From: Mucilaginibacter phenanthrenivorans
Lineage (GTDB): Bacteria > Bacteroidota > Bacteroidia > Sphingobacteriales > Sphingobacteriaceae
DNA: 64,000 nt
Assembly (NCBI RefSeq): GCF_024721155.1
Contig: NZ_JAHVAP010000005.1
Span: 248,001-312,000 of the forward strand
Reading direction: 5' to 3'
Of this stretch, positions 1 through 9,704 are shown one piece after another. Positions within the stretch are counted from its first letter, which is position 1, and every line of letters begins with the position of its first letter. The notes beneath the pieces were generated by a model, which was given only the letters and a program-made list of their open reading frames with translations, made no database searches and was not told where the DNA came from. The position numbers and the translations under genes were made by a program.

Positions 1-707
1 AACGAACCGGGAATAGACTTTGGCTTACCGTTTTCATCATTAATTATTTTACCGTTGATCGGGTCACCCTCACGCATTACCCTGCCTGCCTCGCGCACAT
101 CAAAGGCAATGGAATTTGCCCTGCGGGTTGAGGTTGTATTCAGGTTGACGTTATAGGCGATCAAAAAATCGCGTGCACCAATAACCGTTGCCCCGCGTTT
201 TCCGTCAAATTCTGCCGGACCAAAATCAGGCGCCCATTCAGGTAGTTTTATCTTCTTAAAAAATCCTTCATACTCTCCGGCACGGATCACCGAAAGATTA
301 TTTCGCTTTTTATCTGCCTGTGCGTATTCATATAAATAAGCCGGGATCCCCAATTCCTCACCAACCCGTTTTGCAAGTTTTTTAGCATACTCCGCAGTTT
401 CCGCCATGCTGATATTCGCAATCGGGATCAGCGGACAAACATCGGTTGCGCCCATCCTCGGATGTTCGCCCTTGTGCTTGCTCATATCTACCAGCTCGCC
501 TGCCTTTTTTATCGCTAAAAAAGCAGCCTCGATAACAGCATCCGGCTCGCCCACAAAAGTTACCACGGTACGGTTTGTCGCCTTACCGGGATCCACGTTC
601 AGCAGCCTTACACCCTCAACAGATTCAACCTCGTTGGTGATCTGTTTAATGATATCAAGGTTTACACCTTCAGAAAAATTGGGAACACATTCGATGAGTT
701 GTTTCAT
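1..707 (-). CDS. Glutamate formimidoyltransferase (partial, C-terminus outside window)
   Basis: The reading frame opens at an ATG at 707 and runs off the window start, leaving about 235 N-terminal residues. The frame reads MKQLIECVPNFSEG at the start and carries KHKGEHPRMGATD further in, both hallmarks of the formiminotransferase N-terminal domain. The enzyme moves the formimino group of N-formimino-L-glutamate to tetrahydrofolate, giving glutamate and 5-formimino-THF in the cytoplasm. It is the last visible gene of the hut operon, 75 bp downstream of hutI, so this organism probably finishes histidine breakdown by folate transfer rather than by a HutG hydrolase. Whether it is a stand-alone transferase or fused to a cyclodeaminase domain cannot be seen. 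Confidence 0.9.
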   Translation of the reverse strand, partial: MKQLIECVPNFSEGVNLDIIKQITNEVESVEGVRLLNVDPGKATNRTVVTFVGEPDAVIEAAFLAIKKAGELVDMSKHKGEHPRMGATDVCPLIPIANISMAETAEYAKKLAKRVGEELGIPAYLYEYAQADKKRNNLSVIRAGEYEGFFKKIKLPEWAPDFGPAEFDGKRGATVIGARDFLIAYNVNLNTTSTRRANSIAFDVREAGRVMREGDPINGKIINDENGKPKSIPGS

Positions 708-782
708 AGAGATTAGAGGCTATAGACCAGAGATTAGTTGTTTTATTTTATACTTAGATATTTAAAAAATCAGCGCAATCAT

Positions 783-1997
783 TTAATCAAAAAAATCAGC
801 GGTCGGTTTTAAGCGCCCCTGCTGATACAGGATCTCCCTATAATCATTAACCGGGTACACTTGCAAATCAGCTTTCATCCCCACATCCAAATTCCCCCTG
901 TCGGTTAAATTTAAGGCTTTTGCTGCGCGATAGGTTAACCCGGCGAATACTTCGGCCGTGCTTAGCTTTTCGGCGGCGCTCATTACGGCGGCTTGCATTA
1001 ACAGGTCGCCCATTGGGGCGGAGCCAGGGTTCCAGTCGCTGGCGATGGCAAGGCATGCACCGGCATCGAGCAATTTTCGTGCAGGCGCATAGGGCATTCC
1101 TAAACCAAGCGATGCGCCGGGTAAAGTTACGGCAACAGTATTCGAGCTGGCTAATAATTTTATTTCCTCATCCCCGCTGGCCTCCAAATGATCTGCAGAA
1201 ACAGCGTCAACGTTTACGGCTACTTTGCTTCCGCTGGTAGTAAACTGGTCGGCATGCACCGTAATGTCAAAACCCATTTGTTTGGCTTTATTCAGGTAGG
1301 TGGTCGCGTTATCAGCATTGAACGCGCTTTGCTCTATAAATATATCTACCCTGTTAGCCAGGTTTTCTTTTTTAACGATAGGAAGCAGATCCGTTAAAAT
1401 ATGCTCCAAATACTCAATTTGACTTCCGTTAAAATCTTTCGGAACCATGTGAGCAGCTAAACAGGTGGCAACAATGGTTGCGCTGGTTTGACTAGCTGCC
1501 GCCTTAACAGCGCGTAGCTGTTTCAATTCCTGCTCAACGGATAGTCCGTACCCGCTTTTTACCTCAATGGTAGTTACTCCCTCAGATAAATGACGTTCAA
1601 TTCTTTTTAATAACAGTTCGGTTAATAAGGCTTCATCGGCTGCACGCGTTTGGGTTACCGAATCCCAGATGCCGCCGCCGGCTTTGGCAATTTCCAGGTA
1701 GGTTTTCCCCTGGATACGCATAGCGTAATCCTTTGCCCTGCTGCCTGCAAAACAGATATGCGTGTGGCAATCCACAAAGCCGGGAAGCAGCACGCCATCA
1801 CCTTCAATTTCATTTATTTGTGCTGACGGGTTTTGCTTGCGCAGTGTTTCAAAACCCCCAACAGCTAATATCAGCCCGTTTTCAACCACGATTCCACCAT
1901 TAGAAATGACCTGTAGTTGATCATCCTTTAATGCGCCTTTTAAAGGCATCCCTGTTAAGGGCAGAATTTGGGTGAATGGACCGTGTAATATTTTCAT
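783..1997 (-). CDS. hutI: Imidazolonepropionase
   Basis: A 404-residue amidohydrolase that hydrolyses 4-imidazolone-5-propanoate to N-formimino-L-glutamate, the third step of histidine degradation. The metal-binding HTH sits at residues 78-80 in FVDCHTHICFAGSR. Further family blocks are CLAAHMVPKDF, VHADQF and a late SDWNPGSAPMG that holds the last metal-binding aspartate. Length fits the family (about 400-415). It lies third in the operon after hutU, separated by 157 bp containing an inverted repeat (2013-2150), an unusually long gap for this otherwise overlapping operon. Confidence 0.96.
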   Translation of the reverse strand: MKILHGPFTQILPLTGMPLKGALKDDQLQVISNGGIVVENGLILAVGGFETLRKQNPSAQINEIEGDGVLLPGFVDCHTHICFAGSRAKDYAMRIQGKTYLEIAKAGGGIWDSVTQTRAADEALLTELLLKRIERHLSEGVTTIEVKSGYGLSVEQELKQLRAVKAAASQTSATIVATCLAAHMVPKDFNGSQIEYLEHILTDLLPIVKKENLANRVDIFIEQSAFNADNATTYLNKAKQMGFDITVHADQFTTSGSKVAVNVDAVSADHLEASGDEEIKLLASSNTVAVTLPGASLGLGMPYAPARKLLDAGACLAIASDWNPGSAPMGDLLMQAAVMSAAEKLSTAEVFAGLTYRAAKALNLTDRGNLDVGMKADLQVYPVNDYREILYQQGRLKPTADFFD

Positions 1998-2012
1998 GTT
2001 AGTAGATTATTG

Positions 2013-2150
2013 TCTGAATCAGAATTTTTCACCTATTGTTTGTTTTCTAAGGCGTTCAAGAAGACTATGCCGTTTTCAGAATTATAAAATTTTCAGAATA
2101 TCAGGAAGCTAATTTTGTTAATTCTTAAATTCTGTAAATTCTGATTCAGA
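2013..2150. repeat. Inverted repeat between hutU and hutI
   Basis: TCTGAATCAGAATTT (2013-2027) and its exact complement (2136-2150) frame most of the gap. Words of AATTCTG type repeat inside the right half (TTAATTCTTAAATTCTG), as in the other word-like inverted repeats here. Confidence 0.65.
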
Positions 2151-2154
2151 TGGC

Positions 2155-3828
2155 TTACCAAATTTTCAAATCAAACCGCTCCGCCCAATCCTTTGCCTTA
2201 TCATAGCCCGCATCAGCATGACGAAAAATCCCCATCGCCGGATCATTATATAATACCCTGCTTAAGCAAGTTGCTGCGCGATCCGTTCCATCGGCCAAAA
2301 CGACCATGCCTGCGTGTTGCGAGTAACCCATACCCACACCACCGCCATGATGAAAAGATACCCATGTGGCACCACCCGCAGTATTCGACATTAAGTTCAA
2401 TAATGGCCAATCTGATACCGCATCTGATCCATCCAGCATTGATTCAGTTTCCCGGTTTGGCGACGCAACCGAGCCGCAATCCAAATGGTCGCGGCCGATC
2501 ACTATCGGGCCTTTTACTTTACCTGTTTTTACCAAATCGTTAAACAATAGGCCCGCTTTTTCCCTGTCGCCCATACCCAGCCAGCAAATTCGTGCAGGCA
2601 GGCCCTGGAACGAGATTTTTTGTTGTGCATTGGTGAGCCATTTGATCAATGGTTTATCGTCCGGGAATAACTCCATCAGTGCGCGATCTGTAGTAAAAAT
2701 ATCCTCCGGATCGCCGGATAATGCTACCCACCTGAACGGTCCCTTACCCTCACAAAATAGGGGGCGGATATATGCCGGGGTAAAGCCCGGAAAATTAAAG
2801 GCATCGCCCTCACCGCCCTGTCGTGCAAATTCACGCAGGTTATTGCCGTAATCGAATGTTATGGCGCCGCGTTTTTGCAGTTGCAGCATCAGGCCCACGT
2901 GCCTTGCCATACTGGCTAATGAAAGCTGTTTATATTCTGCCGGATCACTTGTTCTTAATAACGAAGCAAGCGTTAAGGTTAAGCCGTTAGGAATATAACC
3001 ATTCAGCGGGTCATGTGCCGATGTTTGGTCGGTTAGCATATCGGGGATAAAGTTATCAAAAAGCAATTTTCCCAGCATATCACCTGCATCGCTTACTAAA
3101 CCAACAGATAGCGTTTCACCTTTTTGCATGGCATCCTTTACCCAGGTAATGGCCTCATCGTAACTATGGGTCATCCGGTCGATGTATTGGCTGTCCAATC
3201 GTTTCTGTATGCGTGTTTCATCAACATCCGCCCCTAAAAAAACAGCGCCTGCCATGGTTGCGGCCAATGGCTGAGCGCCACCCATTCCGCCTAAACCGGC
3301 GCTAACTATCAGCTTTCCAGTTAAGTCGTTATTAAAATGCTGTTTCCCGGCCTCAACAAATGTTTCATACGTGCCCTGTAAAATTCCTTGCGTACCGATA
3401 TAGATCCAACTGCCCGCCGTCATCTGCCCGTACATCATTAATCCTTTCGACCGCAATTCATTAAAATGCTCCCAATTTGCCCATGCAGGCACCAAATTAC
3501 TGTTGGCAATCAGCACACGCGGTGCCTCCGGGTGACTACGGATAATCCCCACCGGTTTACCGGACTGCACTAATAAAGAATGATGTTCATCCAATTCCAA
3601 CAGCAACTCAATGATCTTGCGTAAAGCTTCCGGGTTGCGGGCGGCCTGGCCTATCCCACCGTAAACTACCAGCTCATCGGGGTTTTCAGCAACCTGTCCG
3701 TCAAGGTTGTTGAGCAACATGCGTAAAGGCGCTTCTGTTTGCCAGCTTTTGGCGTGCAGCTGCATACCACGAGGGGCCTTATACACCGGGTGGTTGGCGT
3801 AGGTTTTAATAAATTCCGAATTCGTCAT
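2155..3828 (-). CDS. hutU: Urocanate hydratase
   Basis: A 557-residue urocanase that converts urocanate to 4-imidazolone-5-propanoate using tightly bound NAD as an electrophile. The dinucleotide-binding [16 protein letters not shown] block is present, as is the active-site region [17 protein letters not shown] with its conserved cysteine. Length matches bacterial HutU (about 550-560). The ATG at 3828 lies inside the end of hutH, so the two genes overlap by 23 bp, which suggests translational coupling. It is cytoplasmic and the second enzyme of the hut operon. Confidence 0.97.
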   Translation of the reverse strand: MTNSEFIKTYANHPVYKAPRGMQLHAKSWQTEAPLRMLLNNLDGQVAENPDELVVYGGIGQAARNPEALRKIIELLLELDEHHSLLVQSGKPVGIIRSHPEAPRVLIANSNLVPAWANWEHFNELRSKGLMMYGQMTAGSWIYIGTQGILQGTYETFVEAGKQHFNNDLTGKLIVSAGLGGMGGAQPLAATMAGAVFLGADVDETRIQKRLDSQYIDRMTHSYDEAITWVKDAMQKGETLSVGLVSDAGDMLGKLLFDNFIPDMLTDQTSAHDPLNGYIPNGLTLTLASLLRTSDPAEYKQLSLASMARHVGLMLQLQKRGAITFDYGNNLREFARQGGEGDAFNFPGFTPAYIRPLFCEGKGPFRWVALSGDPEDIFTTDRALMELFPDDKPLIKWLTNAQQKISFQGLPARICWLGMGDREKAGLLFNDLVKTGKVKGPIVIGRDHLDCGSVASPNRETESMLDGSDAVSDWPLLNLMSNTAGGATWVSFHHGGGVGMGYSQHAGMVVLADGTDRAATCLSRVLYNDPAMGIFRHADAGYDKAKDWAERFDLKIW

Positions 3829-5377
3829 CGTTCAAATTAATTTGGTGAGCGGTTGCTGTATTATTGGCGAGGGCTAAAAATGAGCCGTCGGTAATTATTT
3901 TGTGTAAAGCGTTGATATCGTCCGACAGGATGCGGTCGTCGTCAATAAATGAAACGTGTTCACGTACCAGGGCATGGCACGCCTCAACTACCGCGGTCGA
4001 TCTTAATGGTCGCCTGAAATTTATAGCTTGAGCCGCATAAAGCAGCTCGATAGCCTGGATGTATTCCAAATTGTCTATCACCTGGTTCAGCTTGCGCCCG
4101 CTGATGGACCCCATGGAAACATGATCTTCCTGCCCTAAGGACGTCGGCACGCTATCAGCGCTGGCCGGGAAACAAAGCGTTTTATTTTCGGTAACCAAAG
4201 CTGCCGTGGTATATTGCGGGATCATCAATCCGGAATTTAAGCCTGCGTTATTGATCAGCAACTTGGGCAAGCCATACCTGCCCTCACTCATTAAATAACA
4301 ACGGCGGTCGGCAATATTTCCTAATTCTGCTGCCGCGATGGTAGCATAATCCAACACCATAGCCAAAGGCTGGCCATGGAAGTTTCCGCCACTAATAGTG
4401 TCTTCAGCATTAAAAACTATAGGGTTATCGGTAACCGAATTCAGTTCAATCTCGGTTAATTCCTTCAAATGCAACCAGGCATTGCGCGATGCGCCGTGTA
4501 CCTGCGGCATACAACGCAGGGAGTATGGATCCTGCACCCTATCGCAGTTAACATGCGAATTGCAGATCTCCGAATCCTTCAATAAGGTATGCAGGCGTTT
4601 GGCAACCAGCTTTGTTCCCTTATAAGGGCGCAACTGGTGCAGCCTTTCGTCAAACGGCCGGGCGGAACCCATTAGCCCCTCCAACGACAGCGCACCGATC
4701 AGGTCGGCCCGGTTCAGTGCATCATCAAGCCGTTGTACGGCTTTTATAGCAAATGCAAGGATAAATTGTGTGCCGTTGATTAAGGCAAGGCCTTCTTTCG
4801 GTCCTAAAACCAGGGGCTGCAAACTATGGGATGCCAATACCTTTCCGGCGGGCAAGCGTTCTCCCTTTTCAAACACTTCACCAAAACCAATCAACGGTAA
4901 AAACAGGTGCGCGAGGGGAGCCAAATCGCCGGAAGCGCCTACTGAACCCTTTTCAGGCACAACCGGGATAATATCATTATCGATATGCCAGATAATACGC
5001 TCGAGTGTTGCTAACGCGATCCCGGAAAATCCTTGTGCCAACGCCTGCACCTTGCAGATCATCATCAGCTTGGCAATTTCCTGCGGGATGGGATTACCTA
5101 CGCCAACGCTGTGGCTCTTTAACAAATTGCTTTGCAGCAACGAAGTATCAGCTTCGGAAATGCGGGTGTCGCAAAGCGGACCAAACCCAGTATTGATGCC
5201 ATACACTGCCTGCCCGGCATGGACTATTTTTTCAACCTCACGCCATGAGTTTTGGATCTTTTCAGCAGCATCGGCATCAATAACACCTTTTACCTTCCTG
5301 CTGGCAATGTCCAAAGCGGTGCCTATGCTTAAATGGCTGCTGCCATAATTAAATATGTTACTCATTGGCTGCGGCAT
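3806..5377 (-). CDS. hutH: Histidine ammonia-lyase
   Basis: A 523-residue lyase that deaminates L-histidine to urocanate and ammonia, the committing step of the pathway. [14 protein letters not shown] carries the Ala-Ser-Gly triad that cyclises into the MIO cofactor. Other family blocks are [31 protein letters not shown] and QEDHVSMGS. Two ATG codons are possible, at 5377 and 5365; both overlap the end of the upstream MarR gene (stop at 5358), by 20 or 8 bp. The stop overlaps hutU. The tight overlaps make regulator and enzymes one transcription unit. Confidence 0.97.
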   Translation of the reverse strand: MPQPMSNIFNYGSSHLSIGTALDIASRKVKGVIDADAAEKIQNSWREVEKIVHAGQAVYGINTGFGPLCDTRISEADTSLLQSNLLKSHSVGVGNPIPQEIAKLMMICKVQALAQGFSGIALATLERIIWHIDNDIIPVVPEKGSVGASGDLAPLAHLFLPLIGFGEVFEKGERLPAGKVLASHSLQPLVLGPKEGLALINGTQFILAFAIKAVQRLDDALNRADLIGALSLEGLMGSARPFDERLHQLRPYKGTKLVAKRLHTLLKDSEICNSHVNCDRVQDPYSLRCMPQVHGASRNAWLHLKELTEIELNSVTDNPIVFNAEDTISGGNFHGQPLAMVLDYATIAAAELGNIADRRCYLMSEGRYGLPKLLINNAGLNSGLMIPQYTTAALVTENKTLCFPASADSVPTSLGQEDHVSMGSISGRKLNQVIDNLEYIQAIELLYAAQAINFRRPLRSTAVVEACHALVREHVSFIDDDRILSDDINALHKIITDGSFLALANNTATAHQINLNDDEFGIY

Positions 5378-5867
5378 TTACTTCAACATTTAATTTATCG
5401 CTGATCCTGTCGGCAAGATTGGCCGACCGAAAAGCATTTTCCAATGCGCTAATGCTCGGCAGGAGTTCCTTACAAGCGGGATCATTATTCAATACTTCAT
5501 TCATCGCCAAAAGAATGGCATCCCACACCGGCATGATCTGCGTGAGCAAAGTCCTGCCGCTATCTGTCAACTGTACCAATTGCCTACGGCCGTCATCGGC
5601 ACAGGTAGCACTGGTAACCAGTTTTCTATTTTTCAAATTTGTGATCAGCTGGCTCGCCGCCGGGTGTGAAACCTCGGTTTGTTCGCTCAGTTCCTTTATA
5701 GAAAGCGATTCGTTCTTTGATAGTAAATAAAACACCGGGAACCAGCTGGCATCAAAATCGATCCGCTCATTTTGGTAAGCCCGGTTAATTTCGGCCAGGA
5801 AACCCTCGCTCAGCCGCCGTAACCGGCTGCCTAAAACAAGGTATCCCAAACTTTGATATAAATTCAT
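5358..5867 (-). CDS. MarR-family transcriptional regulator of the hut operon
   Basis: A 169-residue protein with a MarR winged helix: SLSIKELSEQTEVSHPAASQLI is the helix-turn-helix and VTSATCADDGRRQLVQLTDSG the wing. It is first in the operon and overlaps hutH. A perfect 24-bp palindrome (5875-5898) begins 8 bp upstream of its ATG, a natural site for autoregulation. I infer that it controls histidine utilisation, perhaps responding to histidine or urocanate. The better-known hut regulators, HutC (GntR family) and HutP, are of different families. Confidence 0.88.
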   Translation of the reverse strand: MNLYQSLGYLVLGSRLRRLSEGFLAEINRAYQNERIDFDASWFPVFYLLSKNESLSIKELSEQTEVSHPAASQLITNLKNRKLVTSATCADDGRRQLVQLTDSGRTLLTQIMPVWDAILLAMNEVLNNDPACKELLPSISALENAFRSANLADRISDKLNVEVNAAANE

Positions 5868-5874
5868 GGACGCA

Positions 5875-5898
5875 ATTTATATAAGTACTTATATAAAT
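5875..5898. promoter_or_regulatory. Perfect 24-bp palindrome, candidate MarR operator
   Basis: The half-site ATTTATATAAGT is followed directly by its exact reverse complement, giving 12+12 bp with no spacer. It lies 8 bp upstream of the MarR start codon. On the minus strand a weak -7-like box (TTTATTTG, complement of 5900-5907) lies immediately upstream, so a bound dimer would cover the transcription start. MarR dimers bind palindromes of this size. Confidence 0.7.
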
Positions 5899-5990
5899 GC
5901 AAATAAAACTAAGATTTTTAAGATTAATTGGATTTTAGGAATTTCTAGATCGGTACTTTGCGTTGTTACTATCCGTTTTGAACTCTGATT

Positions 5991-6052
5991 AAAGGATTAA
6001 AAGGTTTCATGATTAGGAAACATCAAGGCAATCCTAAAATCCTTTAATCATG
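5991..6052. repeat. Intergenic inverted repeat between the MarR and DinB genes
   Basis: The left arm reads TGATTAAAGGATTAAAAGG and the right arm contains CCTAAAATCCTTTAATCA, so the segment can fold into a long imperfect hairpin just downstream of the minus-strand MarR promoter region and at the end of the DinB gene. It is one of the word-like inverted-arm structures listed in the findings. It could also act as a terminator for the DinB gene on the minus strand. Confidence 0.5.
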
Positions 6053-6054
6053 GT

Positions 6055-6609
6055 TCAAACACTAAACGTCGGGATATACCTTTCCCTTATCAAATTGATA
6101 TGATGCTGCTCGTGCCCGGCAATGTGGTAGGCCAGGGCGCGAACGCTGGCGTTGTTGGCAGTGCCGGTGCCTTTTCCTATCCGCATAAACGGATCTTCGG
6201 GCAAGCCGTTGAACATTGTTAGTGTCGCCATTCGGACGGCCAGGTATTCGTCGAAAATATTATCTAGGTCGCGCTCGTTGGCTTTTGAGTAGTGCGTATA
6301 ACTGTCCTGGTCGAAGCCGATGAGGTTATTTTGCTCATTTCGGGCGAAGCGGAGGGCGCGGTAGGCAAATATGCGCTCGTCATCAATAATATGAACCAGG
6401 GTTTCCTTAATGCTCCATTTGCCTTCAGCGTAGCGGTGATAGAGCATTTTCTCTGGCAGACTATAGATCAATTCCTTCACAGTCATGAAATTTTCCTTCA
6501 TATGCTCCAGCACCAGACCATCGTCAGGCAGCAATTTCATGTACATGATGGCGTACGGCGGATATTCACCTTCAAGGGGTTTGGGAATCGAACGCAAGGT
6601 TTTAAGCAT
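6055..6609 (-). CDS. DinB-family protein
   Basis: A 184-residue four-helix-bundle protein of the DinB/YfiT superfamily. Metal-ligand positions are visible as HIIDDERIFAYRALRFA (about residues 73-90) and AYHIAGHEQHHINLI near the C-terminus. Members are presumed metal-dependent hydrolases or thiol transferases, and the substrate here cannot be predicted. The gene starts 12 bp after the stop of the HxlR regulator on the same strand, so the two are probably co-transcribed. Confidence 0.85.
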   Translation of the reverse strand: MLKTLRSIPKPLEGEYPPYAIMYMKLLPDDGLVLEHMKENFMTVKELIYSLPEKMLYHRYAEGKWSIKETLVHIIDDERIFAYRALRFARNEQNNLIGFDQDSYTHYSKANERDLDNIFDEYLAVRMATLTMFNGLPEDPFMRIGKGTGTANNASVRALAYHIAGHEQHHINLIRERYIPTFSV

Positions 6610-6621
6610 GATAAACTATAA

Positions 6622-6957
6622 TTACAATGTTCCTTTACTATGCTGCTTCCCCCATTTTATCATTTCATCAACAGCCGGAGTAAGGGTAAAGCTGTAGGTG
6701 GTCAGCTTATATTCTATAGATACAGGGTGGGTATCGTGCACAACGCGCAGTACGAGTTTATTGGCTTCCAGGTCCTTTAATTCCTTTGAAAGCACACGGG
6801 TAGTAATGTTAGGGATATTACGCTGCAGATCGCGAAAGCGGGAAATGCCGGAATACATGGAGATCAATATCGGTAGTTTCCATTTTCCGTTTATTACCGC
6901 CAGGGTGGTTTGTAAATACCTGATCTTGTCGGAAATTTTACTAACGTCCTGTTTCAT
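6622..6957 (-). CDS. HxlR-family transcriptional regulator
   Basis: A winged-helix regulator of 111 residues. An open frame extends upstream to 7116, but the ATG at 6957 (MKQDVSKISDKIRYLQ) gives the usual HxlR length, and the extra 53 residues look non-coding. Recognisable blocks are INGKWKLPIL, FRDLQRNIPNITTRVLSKEL and the wing ending SIEYKLTTYSFTLTPAVDEM. HxlR proteins usually respond to reactive electrophiles or redox stress. The classical N-terminal cysteine (as in C-P-hhhhhh-hGGKW) is not present here, so a different signal is likely. It precedes the DinB gene by 12 bp. Confidence 0.87.
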   Translation of the reverse strand: MKQDVSKISDKIRYLQTTLAVINGKWKLPILISMYSGISRFRDLQRNIPNITTRVLSKELKDLEANKLVLRVVHDTHPVSIEYKLTTYSFTLTPAVDEMIKWGKQHSKGTL

Positions 6958-7193
6958 AATGATATGCTTTAATGATTTGGTATTAAATGTATATCGAATC
7001 ACAGAAATAAACAAATCTTTATTTCTGTTGTCCCATGGCAGTATTGGCGCCAACGTGGCCGAATCCTGCAGCCTGCGTGATGCTTTAAAGGTGGAGATAA
7101 ATGTGTTTACAAACAAATAATCGCGTTAAAATTCTTTGTTATAATTATTTATTTCCATAATTTTATAAGTACAAACCCTAATACCTTAAATCT

Positions 7194-9026
7194 ATGGAAA
7201 ACACAGACGCAACAGGCCAGCCTGCTGCTTTATTACTACACGTTAACCAGATTCTACCATTTGAAAATATTGCCCTTGCGTTTTCGGGCGGCGGCTTCCG
7301 CGCGGCCTCATTTGCGCTGGGTGTGTTATCATATTTAAACAATACGAAATTCAGTGACCCCGCCGATCCGCTTAACGGTACTTCTCTGCTGCACCAGGTT
7401 ACTTTCATATCGTCGGCATCAGGCGGCACAATTACCGCAGCACTATATGCGCTGTACAATTCAGGTGGCAAAACATTCGCGGAGTTCTATGTTAAACTGT
7501 TTGAAACATTGCAAGGTGAGCAGATCCTGAAAAATGCGCTCGAAATACTATCAGATAAAGCACGGTGGAGGAACCGTCCGGAAAAAAGTCGCAACATCAT
7601 TAACGCATTCGCCATGGCTTATGACGAGTATATTTTTGAGGGAAGTACGTTAAAGGCGCTTGGTAAAATCAGCAAAGGCTCACACTTACAGGAAGTTTGT
7701 TTCAACACTACCGAATTTTATACCGGATTGTCGTTCAGGCAGGACAAAAAGTTAGTTTACGACAGTAAGCCTGACAAATATTTTAAGTTTGGGAACCATA
7801 TTATATTTCTTGACGAGGCGGTAGCCGATGAATTAAAGCTAAGCGATCTGCTTGCAGCCTCATCCTGTTTCCCTGCTGGGTTTGAGCCCATTATTTTCCC
7901 AAACGATTTTACGCACCAGGGGTTAACCGAAGATACCCTTAAAAAAGCCCTAACCATGCAGCCGCAAACCGGCGACAAACAGGAAAGGGAGTTTATCAGT
8001 AAAAAACGGGTTGGCTTTATGGACGGCGGCATAACCGATAACCAGGGCCTGCAAAGCATGATGGATGCCGACCGCCGGCGAATAGAGCGTGAAACCGATT
8101 ACAAGCCATTTAACCTGATGCTGGTAAATGATGTCGGCAGCCATTTTATCAAGCCTTATGTAATGCCCGCCGCTCCCCACAAAGGCGGATTGAGCCTCAG
8201 CGCCGTAAATCTTATCGTTATTGCCTGTTTTATAGCAGCTGTGGGCATTACCGTTGCGGGTGTCTGTCTTCATTGCACCGCCTTAACCATAGTTGGCAGC
8301 ATCCTTGTCCCGCTTCCATTAGTTTTTATGGGGATTGTATTATGGGTGAGGAAGAAGGTCTTTAACGTAACGGCATCAGGTACACCATCCGGCATATTGA
8401 AAAGCTTTACAGAGCGCATAGTGCTGTTGCTTGTAAAATATTTTACAAAAACCCCGATGCCTGTGCTCAAGCAAATGTTGCTTGCAAGGGCCGACTCAGT
8501 AATGCTACTTAATATGAGCGTTTTTTTAAAGCGGATAAGGCAGTTGCTTTATAATACATTTTATGGATCGCCGGAGTGGAAGAACCGTGGCAAGGGGAAC
8601 CACATTTACGATCTGTCCTTCTCGAACAATATTAACCGCACACGCAATCCTGTGCCGCCGCCGATGGAACCCAGCCGCGACTTACAAATAGTGGCTCAGG
8701 TAGCATTCAATATGGGCACTACATTATGGTTTGATAAAACGGACTGCCTGCAGGAGCATGATGAAGCCTGCATTATTGCCTGTGGCCAGTTTACCACATG
8801 CTATAACCTGCTTGAGTATACCGACAGGCTGCTTAAAAACCCATCTGCCTTTGCTCCTGCTTACCTTAACCGGCTGGTTACGTTAAAACAGCAATTAACA
8901 GACGACTATGAACGATTTAAGGCCGACCCGTTTTTTATGTATAACGATGCGGGCCGTGAGTATAAGATTGCGAACTTTAAGGCATTGAGTGTGAAGGATA
9001 TTCCGTTCCCGACGAATTGGGCGTAA
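7194..9026 (+). CDS. Patatin-like phospholipase with a C-terminal membrane segment
   Basis: A 610-residue protein. ALAFSGGGFRAASFALGVL near residue 30 forms the oxyanion loop and FISSASGGTITAALYALY holds the nucleophile serine, in the SxSGG form seen in patatin/cPLA2-like hydrolases. FMDGGITDNQGLQSMM (about residue 277) supplies the catalytic aspartate. Two strongly hydrophobic segments follow at about residues 340-395 (NLIVIACFIAAVGITVAG and VGSILVPLPLVFMGIVLWV), so the catalytic part is probably anchored in the inner membrane. A roughly 200-residue C-terminal part has no domain I recognise. It stands alone, divergent from HxlR. Lipid acyl hydrolase activity is inferred from the Ser-Asp dyad; the substrate is unknown. 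Confidence 0.82.
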   Translation: MENTDATGQPAALLLHVNQILPFENIALAFSGGGFRAASFALGVLSYLNNTKFSDPADPLNGTSLLHQVTFISSASGGTITAALYALYNSGGKTFAEFYVKLFETLQGEQILKNALEILSDKARWRNRPEKSRNIINAFAMAYDEYIFEGSTLKALGKISKGSHLQEVCFNTTEFYTGLSFRQDKKLVYDSKPDKYFKFGNHIIFLDEAVADELKLSDLLAASSCFPAGFEPIIFPNDFTHQGLTEDTLKKALTMQPQTGDKQEREFISKKRVGFMDGGITDNQGLQSMMDADRRRIERETDYKPFNLMLVNDVGSHFIKPYVMPAAPHKGGLSLSAVNLIVIACFIAAVGITVAGVCLHCTALTIVGSILVPLPLVFMGIVLWVRKKVFNVTASGTPSGILKSFTERIVLLLVKYFTKTPMPVLKQMLLARADSVMLLNMSVFLKRIRQLLYNTFYGSPEWKNRGKGNHIYDLSFSNNINRTRNPVPPPMEPSRDLQIVAQVAFNMGTTLWFDKTDCLQEHDEACIIACGQFTTCYNLLEYTDRLLKNPSAFAPAYLNRLVTLKQQLTDDYERFKADPFFMYNDAGREYKIANFKALSVKDIPFPTNWA

Positions 9027-9101
9027 AGAAACGAGATTCTTATTTCGGTGATATGTCCAAATTTAATATTATTATTGAACTGCAATATCACAATTACAAC
9101 A

Positions 9102-9695
9102 ATGGAACCAAACCTTGAACAACTGCGGAAAAATTACGAGCAATTCGACGACAAAAAACTTATCCGTATAGCCAGCGAAGAAGCTGCCGGCCTTCGCCCG
9201 GAAGCGCTAAATTTATTAAAGCAAATAATAAAGGAACGTGGGCTCTCCGCCGACGTGGCAAAAGCAGCAGAAGTGCAGACAAAGGAAGTAAAGGCGAGCG
9301 ACCTCGCAGATTACACCGAAATGTTAAGAAATCTTCCATGTCCTTTTTGTAATGGTGTAGGAGAGAAATTAAATGCCACAATTGTTGCCAACGTTGTAAG
9401 CCTTGTTGTTTTTACCCATTACCGAAAAGAAGTAAAAATCGGATGCCCTCAATGCCTTAATAAGCAAAACAACAATGCAATGATAAAGACCGCCCTTTTA
9501 GGTTGGTGGGGATTTCCATTTGGTATTATCCGTACCCCTCAAGCCTTAATCTTAAACAACAAGAGAAAGGCCGAAAATGATATGTATGAAGCAAATGATT
9601 TGTTCAGAGGCTTTGTTTACGGAAGAATCGGCAGAATTGAGGCCAACAGAAATAACCCGGAAGGATTGCAGGATATAATTACCCATATCAGGTAA
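9102..9695 (+). CDS. Hypothetical protein with paired CPxC motifs
   Basis: I chose the ATG at 9102 (MEPNLEQLRKNYEQF); an upstream ATG at 9048 adds 18 poorly composed hydrophobic residues. The protein has 197 residues. The N-terminal 70 residues look helical and charged (KLIRIASEEAAGLRPEALN). NLPCPFCNG and IGCPQCLNKQ, about 35 residues apart, could together bind zinc. A hydrophobic stretch ALLGWWGFPFGIIRTPQALI follows and may insert into a membrane. It starts 75 bp after the patatin gene on the same strand. I do not recognise the family. Confidence 0.7.
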   Translation: MEPNLEQLRKNYEQFDDKKLIRIASEEAAGLRPEALNLLKQIIKERGLSADVAKAAEVQTKEVKASDLADYTEMLRNLPCPFCNGVGEKLNATIVANVVSLVVFTHYRKEVKIGCPQCLNKQNNNAMIKTALLGWWGFPFGIIRTPQALILNNKRKAENDMYEANDLFRGFVYGRIGRIEANRNNPEGLQDIITHIR

Positions 9696-9704
9696 ACCTG
9701 CGTG

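Noticed and set aside
4770..5348. 192-residue plus-strand frame antisense to hutH
   Set aside because: It is fully opposite a gene with strong family motifs and is itself unlike any protein.
6958..7116. N-terminal extension of the HxlR gene
   Set aside because: The extra 53 residues lack similarity to the family, and the ATG at 6957 gives the normal HxlR length.
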